From CAZCQG01 sp964500775 (GTDB lineage: Bacteria > Campylobacterota > Campylobacteria > Campylobacterales > CAZCQG01), in assembly GCA_964500775.1 (NCBI GenBank), contig CAZCQG010000067.1, positions 1 through 7,834 of the forward strand: a stretch of 7,834 nt of DNA, in the 5' to 3' direction. The translations under genes and the position numbers were made by a program. Below the pieces are notes generated by a model. That model was not told the DNA's origin. It did no database searches and saw only the letters and a list, made by a program, of their open reading frames with translations. The stretch's first letter is position 1. The number at the start of each line of letters is the position of its first letter. Positions 1 through 6,184 of this stretch are shown here, one piece after another.

Positions 1-435
1 GAACAAATTAATTATAGCCGAATTTATGATGCCATATATATCTTTTAATTTACCGTTGTCATCGATATAGTAAGTATCGCGCACCTCAGCCCCTGAAAAA
101 CCGAAATCACCAAGCAACAGAAGCTTTTGGGGCGGAACTCCGAAACGTTGTAAAGTGGTCAAATTGTTATTATCCATAGCCACCACCAAATCAAAAGCGT
201 CTTGATGACTCTTTTCAAACTGTTTCGCCCTGTATCCGCTTATATCTATCCCCTCTCTAGCCGCTAACTCGATGGAGCTTTTGCAAGGAGCTTCGCCTAT
301 ATGATATGCACTAGTACCCGCAGAATCTATCATTAAATCTTGCCCCAGCTCGTTACTAAGCTTTATCGCCACCCCTTTTGCCAAAGGAGAGCGGCAAATG
401 TTTCCCAAACAGACAAAAATAATCGACTTAATCAT
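1..435 (-). CDS. Low-molecular-weight protein-tyrosine phosphatase (3' end cut by window edge)
   Basis: The 145 codons present read from an ATG at 435-433 and run off the left edge without a stop. The N-terminus carries the family's phosphate-binding loop, CLGNICRSP, at residues 9-17. It holds the nucleophile Cys9, a second loop cysteine Cys14 and Arg15. A DSAGTSA segment (37-43) and a VVAMDNNN segment (84-91) are also typical of the family. The presumed general acid is Asp120 in EVRDTYY; the family usually has Asp-Pro-Tyr here, so Thr replaces Pro. Members hydrolyse phosphotyrosine in cytoplasmic proteins and often act near polysaccharide or stress functions; the substrate here is unknown. 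Family length is about 150-160 residues, so only a short C-terminal tail is missing. Arsenate reductase (ArsC) is less likely because the loop is CLGNICRS rather than CTGNSCRS and no ArsC-type redox cysteine pair is seen. The start overlaps the stop of the upstream DUF255 gene by four bases (ATGA), indicating translational coupling. Confidence 0.93.
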   Translation of the reverse strand, partial: MIKSIIFVCLGNICRSPLAKGVAIKLSNELGQDLMIDSAGTSAYHIGEAPCKSSIELAAREGIDISGYRAKQFEKSHQDAFDLVVAMDNNNLTTLQRFGVPPQKLLLLGDFGFSGAEVRDTYYIDDNGKLKDIYGIINSAIINLF

Positions 436-2342
436 AAAGTACCTCTATCAACAAGCATATCCCGCGCACTCTCTAAATCAAATCTCCCTATACACGCATC
501 AAGAGTGCAAATCTCCACATCCGCGCTTTCCGCGATTGCAACGGCGAGTAGTTTATGGCATCGGATACGCGTACTATCAAGAAGTGTTTGCAGATTCTCT
601 TTAGTAGCTTTCACATAAAGCGTCTCTCCTTGTAAGTATTGCAACACCTCGCTTAAAGAGGAAAAGAAAAGCGGATGGTTTTGTAGCATATGTCCGTTTT
701 CCTCTAACGTATCCGTTACGATTTTTCGCATTTTCTCCTCACCCGTATGGCAATATGTACGCAGTAGCGAGCGCAACATCATCCCCACGGAAGAAGGATA
801 CGAATCATCTTGTGTTTGCGCTTCAACCGAGATTCCGTGTGTACACATAATCCAATGTCCATCGCTATATAACTCTTCCGTCCCTTTTTGCACAATTTCT
901 AAAAAGAGATGCAGATAACGCTCGTCCAATGAGAGCATATACCCTTCATACAGAGCATCGCATAAGTAAGCATAGTCCTCCAAAAAAGCTTCTGTTTCGG
1001 GATTCTCCTCGGGGACGGTACAGTGATACAGCATCCCTCCGAAATAAAATCGCTCCAGTAACGTATCTACAACCCTCAAAGCATTCTCCCGAATCTCGGG
1101 TAAAACATAGGAGAGAAGAAGTATCGATTTGAGTGCCATCGCATTCCAAGAGAGGATGATTTTATAATCAACAAACGGATATTCCCTCCCCTCTCTCAAT
1201 TTTTTTAATTTCTCAAATGTCGGAAACATCTCTTCATACGCCGAAACCTCATCTAGCCTCACGATATTTCTTCCGTGAAAATTCCCCTCCTTGCTCACCC
1301 CTATTGATTTTAGTCGTGTTTCACCGAGCAAGGTATCAAGCTCTTCAAATTCAAACGTATAGTAGCCGCCCTCGATTTTTTGTCCTTCGATAGCCGAATC
1401 AGCGGCGAGGGCACTTAAGAAAAGTCCTTCGCACTCCATTTTTTCATCCAAAAAGTAGAGGATTGATTTTGCGATTTCAAGATAGAGATTCTTCTTTGTA
1501 AAACCGTATGCCCTGATATATACCTCACATAATAGTGCATTGTCATACAACATTTTTTCAAAGTGGGGGACGCTCCACTCCTCATCGACGCTATACCTAC
1601 AAAAACCTCCCTCTACCCAATCCCAAAAACCCCCTCGCACCATAGCATCTAGCGAAACCTCTAGATATGACCGAAGCTTATCGTCATTACGCCTACTCAA
1701 AACACCCAACAACAAAAGATAGATTCCGCTATGCGGGAATTTCGGTGCACCGAGGATTCCGCCATACGCAAAGTCTCCGCTCCGTAGTATCGATTCTTCA
1801 ATCGCTACGTCGATGTTAAAATTGATTGAGCTTTTTTTCTTCGGCTGATGGGCGAGGGCTTTTACGATTTTTCCCCCTTCGGATTCGATCACTTCTGCAT
1901 TTGACCTAAATCCATTAAGAAGCATTTGAATCAAACGCTCAAAGCCGATGAGGTCGTACGAATCTTCGGGAGGTATGTACGTAGCGGCATAAAACGGCTT
2001 CCCGCTCGGGGTGAGAAAAATCGATGTCGGCCACCCTCCCCCTTTTTTGTTGAAAATAAAATATACTTCTTGAAAATACCGATCAATGTCGGGACGCTCT
2101 TCTCTATCTACTTTGATGCAAACAAAATTTTCATTGAGCAACTGCGCGAATCGATCTTTTTGAAATATCTCTTCTTCCATCACTCCGCACCAGTGACAAC
2201 TACTGTATCCTATCGATAGGAAAATGGGCTTTTCTTCGTTTTTTGCCTTGCTAAACGCCTCCAAACCCCATGGATACCAGTCTACGGGATTATTTGCGTG
2301 CATCTTTAAATACGGCGAGGTTTGGTACTGCAATCTATTCAA
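432..2342 (-). CDS. Thioredoxin domain-containing protein, DUF255 (YyaL/SSP411) family
   Basis: This 636-residue protein joins an N-terminal thioredoxin-like domain (about 1-170) to an (alpha/alpha)6-barrel region resembling sugar epimerases. Family signatures are visible in order: NNPVDWYPW (17-25), a CHWC redox motif with Cys49 and Cys52, DREERPDID (79-87), GGGWP with the likely cis-Pro at 105, GAPKFPH (198-204), and VPHFEKMLYDNA (258-269). The barrel also shows GNFHGRN (353-359) and LSWNAMALKS (398-407). Members usually have about 650-690 residues, so this one is complete. The family's biochemical role is unsettled. The CxxC motif suggests thiol-disulfide chemistry and the barrel suggests carbohydrate binding; both are inferences from fold. 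No signal peptide or membrane segment is seen, so it is probably cytoplasmic. The start is TTG (2342-2340): a stop codon lies in frame at 2360-2358 and a good Shine-Dalgarno sits 5 bases upstream. The residue after the second cysteine is Gly, where relatives usually have His. The stop overlaps the phosphatase start. Confidence 0.93.
   Translation of the reverse strand: MNRLQYQTSPYLKMHANNPVDWYPWGLEAFSKAKNEEKPIFLSIGYSSCHWCGVMEEEIFQKDRFAQLLNENFVCIKVDREERPDIDRYFQEVYFIFNKKGGGWPTSIFLTPSGKPFYAATYIPPEDSYDLIGFERLIQMLLNGFRSNAEVIESEGGKIVKALAHQPKKKSSINFNIDVAIEESILRSGDFAYGGILGAPKFPHSGIYLLLLGVLSRRNDDKLRSYLEVSLDAMVRGGFWDWVEGGFCRYSVDEEWSVPHFEKMLYDNALLCEVYIRAYGFTKKNLYLEIAKSILYFLDEKMECEGLFLSALAADSAIEGQKIEGGYYTFEFEELDTLLGETRLKSIGVSKEGNFHGRNIVRLDEVSAYEEMFPTFEKLKKLREGREYPFVDYKIILSWNAMALKSILLLSYVLPEIRENALRVVDTLLERFYFGGMLYHCTVPEENPETEAFLEDYAYLCDALYEGYMLSLDERYLHLFLEIVQKGTEELYSDGHWIMCTHGISVEAQTQDDSYPSSVGMMLRSLLRTYCHTGEEKMRKIVTDTLEENGHMLQNHPLFFSSLSEVLQYLQGETLYVKATKENLQTLLDSTRIRCHKLLAVAIAESADVEICTLDACIGRFDLESARDMLVDRGTL
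442..446 (-). promoter_or_regulatory. Shine-Dalgarno site of the tyrosine phosphatase gene
   Basis: On the minus strand AGAGG lies 6 bases before the ATG at 435-433, inside the end of the preceding gene. It supports that start and therefore the 4-base overlap with the DUF255 stop codon. Confidence 0.6.
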
Positions 2343-2441
2343 GGGTTTCCTTCTTAATCATAAAATAAATTTATATGTGATATTTTATCGCTTATTCTTT
2401 ACAAAAAAATACAACGGCGGAAGAATGGAGTTTGCAAAGAG
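2343..2441. promoter_or_regulatory. Divergent promoter region between the DUF255 gene and the c-di-GMP operon
   Basis: This 99-bp AT-rich spacer is the only non-coding stretch of note in the window and must carry the start signals for both directions, unless transcription enters from elsewhere. On the plus strand, TTTATA (2370-2375) and TATTCT (2393-2398) are 17 bases apart and could be weak -35 and -10 elements. On the minus strand, TATAAA (2375-2370) could be a -10 box for the DUF255 gene. It overlaps the plus-strand -35 candidate, so the two promoters might compete. No sigma-54 type GG-N10-GC element and no clear operator palindrome was seen. Element assignments are guesses; the presence of promoters here is inferred from the divergent layout. 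Confidence 0.4.
2348..2352 (-). promoter_or_regulatory. Shine-Dalgarno site deciding the TTG start of the DUF255 gene
   Basis: On the minus strand AAGGA lies 5 bases before the TTG codon at 2342-2340. Because an in-frame TGA at 2360-2358 closes the reading frame just upstream, TTG is the only start that keeps the conserved N-terminal YLKMHANNPVDWYPW region. Confidence 0.65.
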
Positions 2442-3791
2442 ATGACATCTACAAAAACAGAAGACTTTGAAAACGTAAAAACGCTTCTAGAGCAATACAA
2501 ACTAGCCGTCGATAAAAGTACGATTCTCTCCAAATCGGATCTAAGCGGCAAAATCACTTATGCAAATGAGCAACTCTGCAAAATATCGGGCTACTCCAAA
2601 GAAGAGCTCGTCGGAAAACAGCACAATATTTTGCGCCATCCCGATATGCCCAAAGAGGCGTTTAGAGAGATGTGGGAGACTATCCGCTCGGGAAAAATAT
2701 GGAAAGGAGTAGTCAAAAATAAAGGGAAAAACGGCGATACCTATATCGTAGATGCGACCATCATCCCTATTATAGATTCCAAAGGAAATATACTCGAATA
2801 CATCGGAATCAGGCACGATATAACCGCACAAGAACTCAATAAAGAGCTTCTCAATGCAAAAATAGAAGAAAAAACAAAAGATCTCCAAGATGCTTTTAAT
2901 AGATTAGAAATCACCAATCAAAAGATAAATGAATACGTCGAGTTAATAGATAAAAATATCATCATATCCTCCACCGATCTATACGGCATCATCACCTATG
3001 CCTCAAACGCATTTTCAGACATCAGCGGCTACGCGAAAGAAGAGCTCGTCGGACAGCCGCATAGCATCGTACGACATCCTGATATGCAGGCAAACGTCTT
3101 TAAGGAGATGTGGGAGACGATAAAAAGCGGCAAAATTTGGAGCGGTGAAGTCAAGAACAAAAAGAAAGACGGGGGCTACTACTGGGTATTTGCTACGATC
3201 ACCCCGAATTTTGATAAAAACGGGGAGATTACGGGCTACACCTCGATACGTCATGACATCACCGACAAGATCAAGATACGAGAGCTCTCCATCACCGATA
3301 ACCTCACGTCGGTATACAACAGAAGATTTTTCAACACCACCTTCCCAAAAGAGCTTTCAAGAGCCAAAAGAGACAACAAGTATCTTACGCTTGCGATCTT
3401 TGATGTCGATTTCTTCAAACTCTATAATGACACTTACGGTCACAAAGAAGGGGACAAGGTGTTGAAAAAAGTAGCGAAAACGATAAAATCCTCCCTAAAT
3501 CGCTCTTCAGATTATATTTTCAGAATCGGAGGGGAAGAGTTTGCTATAATCTTTTGCGATCTTGACGAAAAAAAGAGTTTTATTCTCGCCGATACACTTA
3601 GAAAAAATATCGAAGAATTAGAGATTGAACATAAATCGAGCCCCGTCAGTAAGTATCTTACCATTTCACTCGGTTTGGTAACTAGAAAGGGGCAAGAGAT
3701 ACATGATGGACAAGAGATGCATATTTTAGCCGACAAGGCACTTTACGAAGCAAAGCACAACGGAAGGAACAGGATAATTGCACATGGATAA
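2442..3791 (+). CDS. PAS-PAS-GGDEF diguanylate cyclase
   Basis: This 449-residue soluble protein should make cyclic di-GMP from two GTP in the cytoplasm. It contains PAS1 (about 19-128), a charged helical linker likely to be coiled coil (129-163), PAS2 (about 164-274) and a GGDEF domain (about 280-449). The catalytic domain looks active: the signature is GGEEF (363-367), the metal-binding DVDFFK begins at Asp321, and DNLTSVYNRR (286-295) marks the domain start. A product-inhibition I-site, RSSD (354-357), sits exactly five residues before GGEEF. Both PAS domains resemble the FAD-binding PAS of Aer, with RHPDMP in PAS1 (65-70) and RHPDMQ in PAS2 (211-216). No membrane segment or signal peptide is present. 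The ATG at 2442 is the first in-frame start; its Shine-Dalgarno is weak (GGAG, 11 bases away). The gene overlaps the next one, a c-di-GMP phosphodiesterase, so opposing enzymes are co-produced. Confidence 0.95.
   Translation: MTSTKTEDFENVKTLLEQYKLAVDKSTILSKSDLSGKITYANEQLCKISGYSKEELVGKQHNILRHPDMPKEAFREMWETIRSGKIWKGVVKNKGKNGDTYIVDATIIPIIDSKGNILEYIGIRHDITAQELNKELLNAKIEEKTKDLQDAFNRLEITNQKINEYVELIDKNIIISSTDLYGIITYASNAFSDISGYAKEELVGQPHSIVRHPDMQANVFKEMWETIKSGKIWSGEVKNKKKDGGYYWVFATITPNFDKNGEITGYTSIRHDITDKIKIRELSITDNLTSVYNRRFFNTTFPKELSRAKRDNKYLTLAIFDVDFFKLYNDTYGHKEGDKVLKKVAKTIKSSLNRSSDYIFRIGGEEFAIIFCDLDEKKSFILADTLRKNIEELEIEHKSSPVSKYLTISLGLVTRKGQEIHDGQEMHILADKALYEAKHNGRNRIIAHG
2598..2615 (+). repeat. 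18-base exact repeat within the two PAS-coding segments of the cyclase gene
   Basis: The bases AAAGAAGAGCTCGTCGGA occur here and again at 3036-3053, encoding KEELVG in PAS1 and PAS2. A second shared stretch, GAGATGTGGGAGAC, occurs at 2667-2680 and 3105-3118. They are remnants of domain duplication preserved at DNA level, not an independent element. Confidence 0.7.
3690..3725 (+). repeat. Imperfect tandem 18-base duplication inside the GGDEF coding region
   Basis: Two adjacent 18-base units (3690-3707 and 3708-3725) encode GQEIHD and GQEMHI, residues 417-428, keeping the reading frame. They lie in the variable loop just before the ADKALYEAK helix of the GGDEF domain, where length changes are tolerated. 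This is probably a small in-frame slippage duplication with little functional effect. Confidence 0.55.
3771..3774 (+). promoter_or_regulatory. Shine-Dalgarno site of the phosphodiesterase gene
   Basis: AGGA ends 9 bases before the ATG at 3784 and lies within the end of the cyclase gene. A competing AAGGA at 3764-3768 is 9 bases before a TTG at 3778, so an alternative start adding two residues cannot be excluded. ATG is preferred on codon type. Confidence 0.45.
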
Positions 3792-6177
3792 GATTCACAC
3801 ATTCTTAAATAAATACACGTTATCGTTTTTTGCATTCACCATCCCCGTTCTCATCTATCTTCAATATGATTTTTCAAAGTTTGTCAAATACGATACCGAT
3901 GAAAAGATGGCTATTTTTCAGAAAGAGTTTAAAAACGTCGTCTCTTTTTACGGCGAGGTTTTAGACATCAAGACCTCCGAAATAGCCTCAAAAAAAGAGG
4001 TGCTTGAAGCGCTGCGCAATACCTCTGGTGAGAATCTCAAAAAAGAGCACGATAAATTACTGCAAACTCTAAATCTTGATTATTATCAACTCCGCGAGCT
4101 TGGCGTTACTCTATTGCACATTCATACCGCCGATAAAAAAAGTCTCATTAGATTCCACAATCCCGAAGTCTACGGCGATAGTCTCAAAGATGTACGCCCC
4201 TCTATAAACATCTCTCAAGATAATCAAAAAACCATCGCGGGATACGAAGTAGGAAAGTACTTTACGGGGTATCGTCTCGTCCGTCCTATCATTGCAAACG
4301 GCGTTGCTTTAGGAAGCATCGAAGCATCCATACCGTTTGAAAATATTTTAAAAAAGCTCAATACCATTTCCCCCTCGTATTACAGCGCAATAATAAACAA
4401 GAAGTATTTCAAAGAGAAATACGAACTTGACAATTTAAGAGAATCCGACATGTCTAATGATTACATCGAGTATAAGATAGTAGTAAACAGTATAGAAAAC
4501 ATTGCCCTTGTCCCAAAACTAGATAAACTCTTAAGCGAGACTAATCTGCCGCTTGAGAAAGGAAAAAGCTTTCTACAACTTATTAGTGATGAAGAGTTTA
4601 ATTATTACACCGTTATGTTTGAGCGTCTCACCAACGTCAATGGAGAAAATATCGGCTACCTCGTCAAATATAAGAAAAATTTTTATTATCTGCAAGTATT
4701 ACTGGAGTATATAACCAAAGGGGTGATTTTCACGATTTTTATCGGCGTAGTGTTGTTTTTGATACAAAAGCGGGAAATCTACCATATGCTTTTATTGCAA
4801 TACAAAGACGCGGTCGATCAATCCAATATCGTCTCCAAAACAGATCCAAGGGGGATTATAAAGTACGTAAACTCCAAATTTTGTGAAACAAGCGGATACA
4901 GCGAAGAAGAGCTTTTAGGGAAACCGCATAATATCATCAGGCACCCCGATATGCCCTCATCGGCTTTTAAAGGTTTGTGGAAATCGATACAATCAGGAAA
5001 GCCGTGGCGCGGCATCGTAAAAAATAGAAAAAAAGACGGGAGTACGTATATCGTCGATGCGCTTATTATGCCCGTACTCGACGAAAACGGCAACGTTATC
5101 GAGTATTTAGGAATCAGACACGATATTACCGAGCTCGAAAATTATCGGGAGATTCTCGAAAAGCAGCTCGTCGATAAAAGCGAAGGACTAAAAGAGAAAA
5201 TCAATCTTATAAAAGAATATGAAAAAACTATAGACGCAAGTACGGCATACTCTAGAACAAATAAAGACGCGATCATCACCTATGTAAATGAAAAATTTTG
5301 TGAGTTATCGGGATACTCGCGTGAAGAGCTTATAGGAAAAAACCACAATATCATACGCCATCCCGACAACTCCGACACCCTATACAAAGATATGTGGTTG
5401 AGCATTTCCAATCTCAAACCATGGAAAAGCGTCATTCGAAATAAAAAGAAAAACGGAGACGACTACTATATCGACATCACTATCGCACCCATACTCGATA
5501 CCGCAGGAAAAGTCGTAGAGTATATGGCGATAAGTCACGACGTGACGGAACTCTCCAAACTCAATAAAGAGATTTTTGAGACGCAAAAAGAGTTGGTGCA
5601 GACCGTGGGTACGATCGGGGAATTTAGATCGCAAGAGACCGGTATGCATGTTAAAAGAGTTTCGGAATACGGGTATCTTTTTGCCAAACTCATAGGGATG
5701 AGCGAAGAGGAGGCAACCCTCATAAAAACCGCATCGCCGCTCCATGACATCGGCAAAATCGCTATTCCCGACAAGATACTCAACAAACCTGCCGCCCTCA
5801 CTCAAAACGAGTTTGCGACTATAAAAAAACACTCTTTGCTAGGATATGAGATGCTCAAAGTCTCCAACCGTCCTATCATAAAAGCCGCCGCGATTATCGC
5901 AAAAGAGCACCATGAACGTTGGGACGGCAAAGGGTATCCCGATGGGCTCAAAGAAGATGAGATTCACATATACGGCAGAATCATCGCAATTGCAGACGTA
6001 TTTGATGCACTTGGAACTGATAGGGTCTATAAAAAAGCGTGGGATGTTGATGAGATATTGGCCTATATGATTGATGAGCGGGGGAAGCAATTTGATCCGA
6101 TTCTTATTGACATTTTCTTTAAAAACATCAAGAAATTTATCGAGATAAAAGAGAAATATAAAGACATAAAAGCGTAG
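3784..6177 (+). CDS. Membrane-anchored Cache-PAS-PAS-HD-GYP cyclic di-GMP phosphodiesterase
   Basis: This 797-residue sensor enzyme should hydrolyse c-di-GMP, opposing the cyclase it overlaps by 8 bases. Domain order is a membrane segment (about 11-28), a periplasmic sensor (about 38-298), a second membrane segment (about 310-328), PAS1 (339-449), PAS2 (478-588) and HD-GYP (about 601-788). The sensor resembles the double-Cache type dCache_3; segments like LRELGVTLLHIHTADKKS and RFHNPEVYGDSL suggest this. The HD-GYP site looks complete: Glu618 and His622, HDIGK (654-658), His683, HHERWDGKGYP (709-719) and the downstream Asp738 in IADVFDAL. PAS1 has RHPDMP (386-391); PAS2 has the more diverged RHPDNS (525-530). 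No GGDEF or kinase domain is present. The natural ligand of the periplasmic domain is unknown. Start is ATG at 3784; TTG at 3778 is an alternative. A metallophosphoesterase gene follows after 7 bases. Confidence 0.94.
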   Translation: MDKIHTFLNKYTLSFFAFTIPVLIYLQYDFSKFVKYDTDEKMAIFQKEFKNVVSFYGEVLDIKTSEIASKKEVLEALRNTSGENLKKEHDKLLQTLNLDYYQLRELGVTLLHIHTADKKSLIRFHNPEVYGDSLKDVRPSINISQDNQKTIAGYEVGKYFTGYRLVRPIIANGVALGSIEASIPFENILKKLNTISPSYYSAIINKKYFKEKYELDNLRESDMSNDYIEYKIVVNSIENIALVPKLDKLLSETNLPLEKGKSFLQLISDEEFNYYTVMFERLTNVNGENIGYLVKYKKNFYYLQVLLEYITKGVIFTIFIGVVLFLIQKREIYHMLLLQYKDAVDQSNIVSKTDPRGIIKYVNSKFCETSGYSEEELLGKPHNIIRHPDMPSSAFKGLWKSIQSGKPWRGIVKNRKKDGSTYIVDALIMPVLDENGNVIEYLGIRHDITELENYREILEKQLVDKSEGLKEKINLIKEYEKTIDASTAYSRTNKDAIITYVNEKFCELSGYSREELIGKNHNIIRHPDNSDTLYKDMWLSISNLKPWKSVIRNKKKNGDDYYIDITIAPILDTAGKVVEYMAISHDVTELSKLNKEIFETQKELVQTVGTIGEFRSQETGMHVKRVSEYGYLFAKLIGMSEEEATLIKTASPLHDIGKIAIPDKILNKPAALTQNEFATIKKHSLLGYEMLKVSNRPIIKAAAIIAKEHHERWDGKGYPDGLKEDEIHIYGRIIAIADVFDALGTDRVYKKAWDVDEILAYMIDERGKQFDPILIDIFFKNIKKFIEIKEKYKDIKA

Positions 6178-6184
6178 CAGAGAG

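Noticed and set aside
1..435. Arsenate reductase (ArsC, thioredoxin-coupled) assignment, tempting because of the adjacent thioredoxin-fold gene
   Set aside because: The loop reads CLGNICRSP, typical of tyrosine phosphatases, and the extra redox cysteine pair of ArsC is not seen in the 145 residues available.
340..618. Plus-strand open frames across the phosphatase and DUF255 genes, including longer ones near 929-1132 and 1926-2219
   Set aside because: They are antisense to genes with strong family motifs, have no recognisable domains and no good ribosome sites.
2541..2888. Minus-strand open frame of 115 codons within the cyclase gene, with a similar one at 3015-3254
   Set aside because: Both are antisense to PAS-coding DNA, and their mutual resemblance is explained by the duplicated PAS domains on the plus strand.
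5380..5832. 150-codon minus-strand open frame within the phosphodiesterase gene
   Set aside because: It is the antisense shadow of the PAS2/HD-GYP coding region; its translation shows no domain and the plus-strand product is unambiguous.
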